Shown here piece after piece: positions 6,760 through 13,853 of a stretch of DNA of 16,301 nucleotides (positions are counted from its first letter, which is position 1; every line of letters starts with the position of its first letter). Location of the stretch: assembly GCA_021850485.1 (NCBI GenBank), contig JAJZLY010000010.1, positions 1 to 16,301 of the forward strand. The letters run 5' to 3'. A program made the translations under genes and the position numbers. Under the pieces are notes generated by a model. The model ran no database searches. It saw nothing but the letters and a program-made list of their open reading frames with translations, and had not been told where the DNA came from. The stretch comes from Bacillota bacterium (lineage in GTDB: Bacteria > Bacillota > Sulfobacillia > JAJZYS01 > JAJZLH01).

Positions 6760-7653
6760 CTAGGCGACCGGCACCGGATCTGGCTGATAGGCCTCCAAAA
6801 ACTCGATCACCTGGCGGGTCAGCTGACTGGGCGTAGAACTGCCGGCCGTGACGCCCACCGTTTTTTGACCGATCAGCCACCCGGGGTCAATGTCGGCTGC
6901 GGTGCCGACCAGATACGCTGGCCGATGCGCCACCTCTTGCACCACCTGAACCAGCCGGTTGGAGTTGTTGGACCGCTCGTCGCCGACCACGATCACCAGA
7001 TCACACTGCTCCGCCTGGGTCACGGCTGCCTCCTGGCGAAGCTGGGTGGCCATGCAGATCTCATTGTGCACCTGAGCCTGGGGAAACTTCTGCTGCAACC
7101 GGTCGATCAGGGCTGCCGTATCCCAGCGGCTGAGCGTCGTCTGGGTGACGATCGCGACCGGACTTTGCGCCGGGATGACCAAGTCGGCCAGGTCATCTTC
7201 GGTCTCCACCAGCTGAACCCGCCCGGGGGGCGCCTCACCCATCGCCCCTTCCGGTTCGGGGTGGCCCTTTTTCCCGATGTAGATGATGGCGAAGCCGTCT
7301 TCGACCAGCTGGCCAATCAAGTCGTGGGTGCGGGTGACATCCGGGCAGGTGGCGTCCACCACGTTCAGGCCGCGCTTACGGGCGCGCTCCTTGACCGCCG
7401 GCGAGACGCCGTGGGCGGTGAAGATCACAGTGCCAGAGGTGACCTGATCGAGCAGGCTGAGCCGGTCTTGACCATCCAGATGGATGACGCCCCACTTGTC
7501 CAACTCGGCCACCGCATGGCGATTATGGACGATCAAGCCGAGCACGTGGATCGGCCGCGCCATCGCCGGGTCCTGGGCGGCCCGCCGGACCATGGTCATG
7601 GCGTCCACCACGCCGTAGCAGTAGCCGCGCGGGGTAATGCGGATGACCTGCAT
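6760..7653 (-). CDS. ispH: 4-hydroxy-3-methylbut-2-enyl diphosphate reductase
   Basis: IspH (LytB) makes IPP and DMAPP from HMBPP in the last step of the MEP isoprenoid pathway, using a 4Fe-4S cluster. The three ligand cysteines are C12 (RGYCYGV), C103 (DATCPDV) and C200 (NEICMATQLRQ). HVLGLIVHN, FTAHGVSP and the proton-relay motif HPEPEGAMGE (E133) are present, with GDERSNNSNRL replacing the more common GGKNSSNT. Length 297 is normal. ATG 7653 has AAGGAG 8 nt upstream. It sits 29 nt after hemB, so it may be co-transcribed with the haem genes. The downstream gene encodes a small zinc ribbon. Confidence 0.96.
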   Translation of the reverse strand: MQVIRITPRGYCYGVVDAMTMVRRAAQDPAMARPIHVLGLIVHNRHAVAELDKWGVIHLDGQDRLSLLDQVTSGTVIFTAHGVSPAVKERARKRGLNVVDATCPDVTRTHDLIGQLVEDGFAIIYIGKKGHPEPEGAMGEAPPGRVQLVETEDDLADLVIPAQSPVAIVTQTTLSRWDTAALIDRLQQKFPQAQVHNEICMATQLRQEAAVTQAEQCDLVIVVGDERSNNSNRLVQVVQEVAHRPAYLVGTAADIDPGWLIGQKTVGVTAGSSTPSQLTRQVIEFLEAYQPDPVPVA

Positions 7654-7682
7654 GCCGACATCTCCTTAAACTCGCCCTTATC

Positions 7683-8681
7683 TTACCTGCCCTCAAGCCA
7701 CCTTGCCACTTCGTCGGCGAAGTAGGTGATGATCAAGTCGGCACCGGCCCGGCGCATGGCGGTCAGCGACTCCAAGATGGCATCCTTGCGGTCCAGCCAT
7801 CCGCGCTCGGCTGCCGCCTCGATCATGGCCGCCTCTCCGGACACCTGGTAGGCGGCGATCGGCAAGAGGGTCAGGCGACGGGCCTCGGCGATCAGGTCCA
7901 AGGCGCTGAGCGCTGGCTTGATGATGATCAGATCGGCGCCCTCTTGTTGGTCGGCCAGAATTTCCCGCATCGCCTCCTTGCCATTGGCGGGGTCCAGCTG
8001 ATAGCTGCGCCGGTCACCGAAAGCCGGCGTCGACTGCGCCGCCTCCCGAAACGGTCCGTAGAAGGCTGATGCATGCTTGGCCGCGTAACTCATGATGGCG
8101 GTGTCGGTCAGACCGCTCTGGTCCAGGTGGCGGCGGATCGCCAGCACCCGGCCGTCCATCATGTCAGAGGGGGCAACGATCTCTGCTCCGGCCTCGGCGT
8201 GCACTTCAGCCATCTTCGCCAGCTGCTTCAAGGTGCGATCATTGTCAATGCGCCCGTCGCCGTCAAGCAGACCACAGTGCCCATGGTCTGTGTATTCGCA
8301 CAGGCACACGTCGGTGATGACCACGGTCTGCGGAGATCTGCGCCGAATCAGCCGCACTGCCTCCGGTACCGGCCCCTTGGCATCCAGCCCGCTGCCACCC
8401 AGCGGGTCCTTGGTGGCGGGCAGGCCGAACAGCAACACCGCCCCGACCCCTAACTCGGCCAGACGCAGGGCCTGGTCAGCCGCCTGATCTGGACTCAGAT
8501 GGAACTGACCGGGCAGGCTGGAGATCGGCTGGCGGATACCGACACCCGGCCGGACGAACAAGGGCTTGATCAAGCCGCGCCTGTCCAGCCTCACCTCTTG
8601 AACCAGCCGGCGCAGTGCCGGGCGCTGGCGCAACCGGCGGCTACGCCAAAACTCACCTGTAGACTGGGCGACCAATTCCAT
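7683..8681 (-). CDS. hemB: Delta-aminolevulinic acid dehydratase (porphobilinogen synthase)
   Basis: HemB condenses two 5-aminolevulinate molecules to porphobilinogen. The 332 residues carry the zinc site DVCLCEYTDHGHCG (C126, C128, C136), so this is a Cys-rich zinc enzyme rather than the Mg type. The two active-site lysines are K202 in SYAAKHASAFYGPFREA and K255 in IIIKPALSALD; the latter context differs slightly from the usual KPGLPYLD. The ATG at 8681 shares its A with the TGA stop of hemD (TGATG), a re-initiation arrangement. A longer frame upstream exists but only reads through the hemD tail. Substrate supply by hemL is not encoded in the window. Confidence 0.96.
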   Translation of the reverse strand: MELVAQSTGEFWRSRRLRQRPALRRLVQEVRLDRRGLIKPLFVRPGVGIRQPISSLPGQFHLSPDQAADQALRLAELGVGAVLLFGLPATKDPLGGSGLDAKGPVPEAVRLIRRRSPQTVVITDVCLCEYTDHGHCGLLDGDGRIDNDRTLKQLAKMAEVHAEAGAEIVAPSDMMDGRVLAIRRHLDQSGLTDTAIMSYAAKHASAFYGPFREAAQSTPAFGDRRSYQLDPANGKEAMREILADQQEGADLIIIKPALSALDLIAEARRLTLLPIAAYQVSGEAAMIEAAAERGWLDRKDAILESLTAMRRAGADLIITYFADEVARWLEGR

Positions 8682-9811
8682 CACGCCGTGCCTCCTGCTG
8701 CCAGCAGGCAGCTGACCAGTTCCTTGCCACCGGGACGAGTCGCCTCGGCGGCTACTCGCAACCCACATTCTCGCGCTGTCTGGCCAGTTTGTGGGCCGAT
8801 CACCGCCACCTGCAGATGCTGGCGCTCCGAAGGCTCCAGGGCCGACGCCAGGATCTGGGCCGCCCGGCCGTCAAAGACCAGGGCCCAGGGCCGAGCGGCG
8901 CGTCGCACTAAGTCACCGACGGGCATCAAAGCGGCGGGGGGTGCCGGGATCAGGCGGTGGGTCGTGACCTCGGCCACCTCAAAACCCATACTGCTCAAGG
9001 CCCCCAGGACGGTCGGCGGCGCGCCCTCGGCTCTCAGCACCGCGACCTTGGCTCCTGGCTGCAGCGTACGGCTCAGCTCGCTAGCCAGGCTCATGGCCCC
9101 GGCGCGGCCGACCAGTTGAACCTGGACGCCGCCTCGACGCAGGGCGGTGGCAGTCAGACGCCCCACCGCCGCTACCTGCGCCGGCCGCACCTGCAAAATG
9201 GCCGCCGCCGAAAGCTCAGCGGCCTGCGCACTCGTCACCAGCACGCTGTCCCAGGGACCGCTGTGCAGCCAAGTGGCGAGGGCCCCAGCGCTGTCTGTCG
9301 CATCGGTCCGCCACATCGGACAACTGAGCGCTCGTGCCCCCAGCTTGCCCAGGCTACGGATCAAATCCCTGGCCCGCTCCAGCGGCCGGGTGATCAGCAC
9401 GTCGATTCCGGCCAGCGGCCCCGTGAGCGCAGGGCCGCTGGCGCTAACCAACTGGCCGCCGGCCACCGCCCAAGGTCGCCCCGGTTGCAGCCAGCGGTCG
9501 CACTCAGCGGCCAGCGCCAGCGCACCATAAGGATCCAAGATGACGCGTGCTGAGCAGGCGGCTGGCAGGTGCTGCCAAAAGGGCTGGCGGCTTTTCGACA
9601 GTGGGTTTCCAGTGGCGTAAACCACGACCGACCGGGCTTTGGCCACACGGTCCAGCGGCGGCACTCCCGAAAACGAATGCGCCCCGGCAGACGGATACCC
9701 TGGCGCCAGGCCCTGCTCGACCCAGACCTGTTCGGCCGCATCTGGTCTGTGCAGCCGGCTGTGAGCTGCCTCCCAGCCGACGGTGGCACCGATCCAGGTC
9801 AGCCGGGTCAC
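8681..9811 (-). CDS. hemD: Uroporphyrinogen-III synthase with unusual N-terminal domain
   Basis: HemD cyclises hydroxymethylbilane to uroporphyrinogen III. From about residue 136 the protein has the two-lobed HemD pattern: GIDVLITRPLERARDL, a DSVLVTSAQAAEL strand, VAAVGRLTATAL, KVAVLRAEGAP, WALVFDGRAAQIL and a terminal VAVIGPQTGQTARECGLRV. The start is GTG 9811, two bases after the hemC stop, with GGGG nearby, giving 376 residues, about 120 more than a lone HemD. Residues 1-135 have short pieces that recall the CobA/tetrapyrrole methylase half of CobA-HemD fusions (LTWIGATVG, VVVYATGNP, PWAVAGG...GPLAG). The SAM-site residues are missing. It lies between hemC and hemB, as expected for a haem operon. 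Confidence 0.88.
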   Translation of the reverse strand: MTRLTWIGATVGWEAAHSRLHRPDAAEQVWVEQGLAPGYPSAGAHSFSGVPPLDRVAKARSVVVYATGNPLSKSRQPFWQHLPAACSARVILDPYGALALAAECDRWLQPGRPWAVAGGQLVSASGPALTGPLAGIDVLITRPLERARDLIRSLGKLGARALSCPMWRTDATDSAGALATWLHSGPWDSVLVTSAQAAELSAAAILQVRPAQVAAVGRLTATALRRGGVQVQLVGRAGAMSLASELSRTLQPGAKVAVLRAEGAPPTVLGALSSMGFEVAEVTTHRLIPAPPAALMPVGDLVRRAARPWALVFDGRAAQILASALEPSERQHLQVAVIGPQTGQTARECGLRVAAEATRPGGKELVSCLLAAGGTA

Positions 9812-9812
9812 T

Positions 9813-10751
9813 TCAGCCCCGATCCAGCGAACGGCGCAGCGCTTTGGCCAGCCGTTCGCCCAACGCTTGGGCGTCTGTGAGCGGGCCGGAAACAGAGGCC
9901 TGACCCACCTGACCGTCCTCCAACAGACGAGCTCGCACCTGCATGTGATCCCGATCGACCTCGGCCCAAACGCCCAGCGGCAGGTTGCAACCGCCACCAA
10001 GCGCCTGCAAGCAGGAGCGCTCCGCCTGCACGGCAGCCCGGGTTGGCGGATGGTCGATGGCGCGGATCGCCGCTGCCAAGGGGTGGTCGGATCGACCCTG
10101 GATGGCGATCGCTCCTTGGCCGGCAGCGGGCAGAAGGTAATCCGGACCCAGGCGCTGCCAAGCCCTGGTCACGCCCAGGCGGAGCAATCCGGCCTCGGCC
10201 AGCACCAACCCGTCCACCTCCTGGGCGTCGAGCTTCGCGAGCCGGGTGTCGACGTTGCCGCGCACCTCTACCAGCTGCAGATCCGGCCGGGCCAGCGCCA
10301 AGAACCCCTGGCGGCGGGGTGACGACGTGCCCACTCGGCTGCCCGGTGCCAAGGCACTCAGGTCATGACCCGGCTCCGTGATCAAGACGTCCCAGGGCGA
10401 GCTGCGCGGCAAGATCGCCAAAATCTCCAAGGCTGCCGGCACGGTGGGCAGGTCCTTCAGACTGTGCACCGCCATGTCCGCCTGATTCAGGGTGACCGCG
10501 GCCTCAAGAGCGGAGGTAAACAACCCGATGTCGTCGCCTTGGGTCAACGTCTGAGTTGTGTCGTCGCCTTTCACGGCCAGCAACACGCGCAACAGATCGA
10601 TGCCCGGTGCCGCCTTGGCCACGGCCGCCTCGACCTCGCTCAGTTGAGCCAATGCCAGCCGCGAGCGGCGCGACGCCATGCGCAAGATGCGGTGAGGCTG
10701 GCCGGCTGCGGCCCGGTGATACGCCGTGGGAGCGCCGCCGATCAGCCCCAT
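9813..10751 (-). CDS. hemC: Hydroxymethylbilane synthase (porphobilinogen deaminase)
   Basis: HemC polymerises four porphobilinogens into hydroxymethylbilane. In 312 residues the family signatures are clear: RRSRLALAQ near 28-36, HSLKDLP with catalytic D100, GTSSPRRQ, RGNVDTRLAKLD, AAGQGAIAIQ, and the dipyrromethane attachment loop LGGGCNLPLG with C255. The usual GTRGS at the N-terminus is ASRRS here. ATG 10751 overlaps the hemA stop by one base (TGATG). This gives an N-terminal extension of about 20 residues compared with typical enzymes, which may reflect the coupling. A later start cannot be excluded. Confidence 0.95.
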   Translation of the reverse strand: MGLIGGAPTAYHRAAAGQPHRILRMASRRSRLALAQLSEVEAAVAKAAPGIDLLRVLLAVKGDDTTQTLTQGDDIGLFTSALEAAVTLNQADMAVHSLKDLPTVPAALEILAILPRSSPWDVLITEPGHDLSALAPGSRVGTSSPRRQGFLALARPDLQLVEVRGNVDTRLAKLDAQEVDGLVLAEAGLLRLGVTRAWQRLGPDYLLPAAGQGAIAIQGRSDHPLAAAIRAIDHPPTRAAVQAERSCLQALGGGCNLPLGVWAEVDRDHMQVRARLLEDGQVGQASVSGPLTDAQALGERLAKALRRSLDRG

Positions 10752-12037
10752 CAGGCCCCGGGTGCCGGCTGGGACTTCGGGTCCTGATCAACGTCGAACA
10801 ACTCGGCGGCCAGTCCCAGCGTACGGCGCGCGTCTGGCCGAGCCGCCAGAGTCCGCAACCGCCGCAGCGGTGTATCCAGAATCTTGCGGCTGATCAAGGA
10901 GATGGTGGCAGCGATCTCCTGCTGCTGGGCGGCGGTCAATTCTGGTAGGCGTTGCCACAGTCTCTCCAACTCCCGGCTGGAGATGGCCTCTGCCTGTTGG
11001 CTGAGGGCAACGATCAACGGCACGGCGAGGCGGCTCTTTTGGTCCGCAATGTAGCTGCGCACCGCCTGATCGACCAGGCGGCTGGCGGCTCGGGCGGCCT
11101 GACGGCGGCCATCGACGTTTTTGGCTACCACCTGGCGCAGATGGTCGATGTGGAACAGCTCGACTCCGGGCAGTGATCCGGCATCGGCGGCGATGTCCCG
11201 GGGCACAGCCAAGTCGAAGATGAACAGCCGCCGACCGTCGCGGTGGGCCATCATCCGCTCCACGTCCTGGCGGTCGAGCACCGCATGCGGGGCGCCGGTG
11301 GAGCCGATCACCATGTCCACCCGGGCCAGGTCGAGGGCGGCCTGAGTGAAGGGAATGGCTTCGGCGCCGAGGCGGCTGGCCAGCGCCTCGGCCTTGGCGA
11401 AGGTGCGGTTAGCAACCAGCACTTCGCCGATGCCGGCCGCCCGCAGGTGTACCAGACACAGCTCCGCCAACTCGCCTGCCCCGAGCAACAAGACGCCGCG
11501 GCCCTCCAACGACCCCAACACGTCTTTGGCCAGGGCGACTGCAGCGTACGCCACCGATACGGCGGCTTGCCCTAGCGCCGTCTCGGTGTGGACACGCTTG
11601 GCGACGCGCAGGGCTTGCTGAAAGAGAGGCGACAGGATCGGACCGGCACTCTCAGCAGCAACAGCCGCCTGGTAGGCCTCCTTGACCTGGCCGATGATCT
11701 GCGTCTCGCCCACCACCAAAGCCTCAAGTCCGGCAGCGACACGAAACAGGTGGCGCACAGCCGCCTCGTCCCGATAGACGGATAGGCACCCGTCCAACTC
11801 CGCCCGGCTGAGCCCAGAGTGCTTGGCTAGCAGACCGCGCACCTGCTCCAGATGGTGCTCGTCGGCTGCGGCTAACCACACCTCAGTGCGATTGCAGGTG
11901 GACAAGATGGCGCACTCGGCGACAAGACTGCCGAGTTCTTCCAACACCCCAGCCAACTGTTCCGCATTGATCGCCAGCCGCTCTCGCAGCGCCAAGGGGG
12001 CGGTGGTGTGATCACAGCCGATGCTCACCAGATCCAA
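10751..12037 (-). CDS. hemA: Glutamyl-tRNA reductase
   Basis: HemA reduces glutamyl-tRNA(Glu) to glutamate-1-semialdehyde, the committed step of the five-carbon haem pathway. Visible are LVSIGCDHTTAPLALRER, the nucleophile C48 in LSTCNRTEVW, GETQIIGQVKEAY (110-122), the NADPH loop LLLGAGELAE (184-193), VANRT and the C-terminal dimerisation helices. I chose TTG 12037, giving 428 residues: AAGGAG precedes it by 9 nt, and MDLVSIG.. matches the family N-terminus. An upstream ATG at 12073 would lie inside menG. It starts one base after the menG stop and overlaps hemC by one base. Feedback by haem on HemA stability is known in some bacteria but cannot be read here. Confidence 0.95.
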   Translation of the reverse strand: MDLVSIGCDHTTAPLALRERLAINAEQLAGVLEELGSLVAECAILSTCNRTEVWLAAADEHHLEQVRGLLAKHSGLSRAELDGCLSVYRDEAAVRHLFRVAAGLEALVVGETQIIGQVKEAYQAAVAAESAGPILSPLFQQALRVAKRVHTETALGQAAVSVAYAAVALAKDVLGSLEGRGVLLLGAGELAELCLVHLRAAGIGEVLVANRTFAKAEALASRLGAEAIPFTQAALDLARVDMVIGSTGAPHAVLDRQDVERMMAHRDGRRLFIFDLAVPRDIAADAGSLPGVELFHIDHLRQVVAKNVDGRRQAARAASRLVDQAVRSYIADQKSRLAVPLIVALSQQAEAISSRELERLWQRLPELTAAQQQEIAATISLISRKILDTPLRRLRTLAARPDARRTLGLAAELFDVDQDPKSQPAPGA

Positions 12038-12038
12038 T

Positions 12039-12761
12039 TCAGTCGTCTCCTTGTCCTGGTACCTGACCAACATGGATCGCCACCGCGCCGAGTCCCATCG
12101 GCCAGGACTGGACCTTGACCAGACCTGCCTCCTCGAACAGCGCCGAGAGCGTGGCGCGGTCGGGGAACAAGGCCAGGGACTTGGGCAGCCATTCGTAGGC
12201 TAGCTTGCCCCGCCCGGCGATCGCTCCCAGCCAGGGCACCAGGTGATCAAAATAGAGATGGAAGCCAAACGCCCACAACCAGTGCTCAGGATGACTCATC
12301 TCCAAGCAGACTACCAGTCCCCCGGGACGGACCACCCGCCGCATCTCAGACAGCGCCCGGACCAGATCTTGTACGTTGCGCAGTCCAAACCCGATCATCG
12401 CCCGGTCAAAGCTTGCATCCGCCAGAGGCAGCGCCAAGGCGTTGCCAAGCCTCAGATCGATCGGCAACGCTTGCCGCAGGCGGCTGACTTTCAGCCGTCC
12501 CAGGGCCAGCATCTGCGGAGACAGGTCCACACCGACCACCTGACCGTCGGGAAGAACCCGTCTTGCCGCCAGCACGGCCAGATCGGCGGTTCCGGTCGCC
12601 ACGTCCAGCACCTGGTGGCCGGGGTGCAACTGGGCGCGCCGCATCAAGGCCCGCTGCCACAATCCATAGGCACCCAGGGTGAGCACCCGGTTCATCGGGT
12701 CGTAGACCGGCGCGATATGGTCGAATAGCGACGTTACCTCTGGTTCCCCAAGCCGCTCCAC
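12039..12761 (-). CDS. menG: Demethylmenaquinone/ubiquinone C-methyltransferase
   Basis: MenG/UbiE adds the final methyl group to the (demethyl)menaquinone ring using SAM. The 240 residues show the N-terminal VTSLFDHIAPVYDPMNRVL, SAM loop VLDVATGTADLA (51-62), GVDLSPQML (77-85), the diagnostic IGFGLRNV, RPGGLVVCLEMSHPE and the LAYEWLPKSLALFP segment. I chose GTG 12761, behind a GGGGGGCGGGG purine tract; the frame continues upstream but without family similarity and would overlap the flavin reductase gene. The usual C-terminal FDLTGGVVALH-like end is GLGAVAIHVGQ here. It lies one base ahead of hemA. Whether the quinone is menaquinone cannot be told from this gene. Confidence 0.92.
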   Translation of the reverse strand: MERLGEPEVTSLFDHIAPVYDPMNRVLTLGAYGLWQRALMRRAQLHPGHQVLDVATGTADLAVLAARRVLPDGQVVGVDLSPQMLALGRLKVSRLRQALPIDLRLGNALALPLADASFDRAMIGFGLRNVQDLVRALSEMRRVVRPGGLVVCLEMSHPEHWLWAFGFHLYFDHLVPWLGAIAGRGKLAYEWLPKSLALFPDRATLSALFEEAGLVKVQSWPMGLGAVAIHVGQVPGQGDD

Positions 12762-12773
12762 GGCCCCGCCCCC

Positions 12774-12793
12774 CAGGTTCAGTATACAACCTG
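12774..12793. promoter_or_regulatory. Inverted repeat in the menG upstream region, possible operator
   Basis: CAGGTT (12774-12779) and AACCTG (12788-12793) form a perfect 6-bp inverted repeat. It encloses GTATAC, and on the minus strand TATACT could serve as a -10 box. It sits between the flavin reductase stop and the menG start. There is no convincing -35 box, so promoter activity is uncertain. Confidence 0.3.
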
Positions 12794-12810
12794 TGACTGG
12801 GCTGGCCGGT

Positions 12811-13785
12811 TCAGAAGCCGCGCGAGCTGGAGTGGGCAAGACCGCTCTTGACGCCGGGAAAAGCGTGTTCGGTGGCCGCCTTGATGGCGATGGCAATTTC
12901 GGCGAATCCGATGGCGATCAGATTTTGCTTCCCCGGATAGGTCACCACGTCGCCGGCTGCAAACACACCGGGTTGATTGGTCCGCATCTCGCGGTCCACG
13001 GCTACTTTTCCCCCGCTCAGGGCCAGGCCCCAGGCTTTCAGCGGCCCCAGATCGGCGTTAAAGCCAATGCAGACCAAAAGTTGGTCGCAGGGAAGTTGGC
13101 GCTCGGCGCTGCCGTCCAAAGCACGCACGGTGACGGTCTGCAGGTGGTCATCGCCACTGAGCGCTGATACCTCCCAGGGCATCAACACCTCGACCCCACT
13201 CTCGACCAGCCGCTGAACCGATGCAGGGTGTGCTTGGAATCGCTCCAGACGATGGACCAGGGTGACCTCGCTACGCCCAGAAAAGGTGTTCACCCAGTCC
13301 ACCGCCGAGTCTCCGCCGCCGACGACGACCAGCCGTTTGCCCACCAGGGCGTCCAGCGACTTCACGAAATAGTCGACGCCCTGTCCCTCGAACCGTTCTT
13401 CTCCCGTGACGCCCAGCATTTTCGGCCGAAAGGCACCGAGGCCGGTCGCCACCACCACGGACTTTGCCAGGTGCTGGCCCAAGGTGGTGGTGATCTGCCA
13501 CAGACCATCGAGTTGGGTTAGGGACAGCACCTTCTCCCCGACCCGCACCCGCGTCGGGTCGGCAACGCTTTGCGCCACCAGTTGCTCCACCAGCTCACGG
13601 GCCAGCACGCGCGGAAATCCGGCCACGTCGAAAATATCTTTTTCCGGATACATGGCCATCAGCTGGCCGCCGAGTTCGGGCAAACTGTCGAACAAGAGGG
13701 CGTTCACCTGGCGAAGGTGGGCGTGGTAGAGACCCCAGATCCCGATCGGTCCCCCGCCGATGATGGCGATGTCACACTCGGACAT
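12811..13785 (-). CDS. Thioredoxin-reductase-like ferredoxin/flavodoxin-NADP reductase
   Basis: The 324-residue flavoprotein is of the TrxR-like FNR type (Bacillus YumC), which moves electrons between NADPH and ferredoxin or flavodoxin. FAD loop IIGGGPIGIWG (8-18), the hallmark GGQLMAMYPEKDIFDVAGFP, GVDYFVKS, the NADP loop VVVGGGDSAVDWV and the C-terminal FAAGDVVTYPGKQNLIAIGFAEIAIAI all match. There is no CxxC between the domains, which excludes a true thioredoxin reductase. The start is ATG 13785, behind GAGGAGG at 9 nt. It could supply electrons to IspH through a ferredoxin, or to haem or Fe-S enzymes nearby, by inference. A stem-loop region separates it from the MFS gene upstream. Confidence 0.94.
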   Translation of the reverse strand: MSECDIAIIGGGPIGIWGLYHAHLRQVNALLFDSLPELGGQLMAMYPEKDIFDVAGFPRVLARELVEQLVAQSVADPTRVRVGEKVLSLTQLDGLWQITTTLGQHLAKSVVVATGLGAFRPKMLGVTGEERFEGQGVDYFVKSLDALVGKRLVVVGGGDSAVDWVNTFSGRSEVTLVHRLERFQAHPASVQRLVESGVEVLMPWEVSALSGDDHLQTVTVRALDGSAERQLPCDQLLVCIGFNADLGPLKAWGLALSGGKVAVDREMRTNQPGVFAAGDVVTYPGKQNLIAIGFAEIAIAIKAATEHAFPGVKSGLAHSSSRGF

Positions 13786-13824
13786 CCTCTCGCACCTCCT
13801 CGCCAACGCCGCAGGCGGCCTATT

Positions 13825-13853
13825 GCCTGAGAGGGTTCGAGGTTCGATCAGGC
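13825..13853. repeat. Stem-loop with tandem heptamer at the end of the MFS gene
   Basis: GCCTGA (13825-13830) and TCAGGC (13848-13853) are inverted repeats enclosing a direct repeat GGTTCGAGGTTCGA (13834-13847). The MFS stop codon lies in the right arm. There is no T-tract on either strand, so it is a weak terminator at best. A second short hairpin, GCCGC-AG-GCGGC, follows at 13808-13819 toward the flavin reductase gene. Confidence 0.4.

Noticed and set aside
12811-13785. Annotation as thioredoxin reductase (TrxB).
   Set aside because: The redox CxxC between the FAD and NADP domains is missing, and the GGQL..YPEK.IFDVAGFP signature is that of TrxR-like ferredoxin-NADP reductase.
13795-13850. 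On the minus strand, CTCTCAGGCAATAGG resembles the 3' part of a glycine riboswitch aptamer.
   Set aside because: The matching 5' half (GGAGAG and the conserved GAAGGRGCAA region) is absent; the upstream sequence is the end of the exporter gene. Downstream is a flavin reductase rather than a glycine gene.
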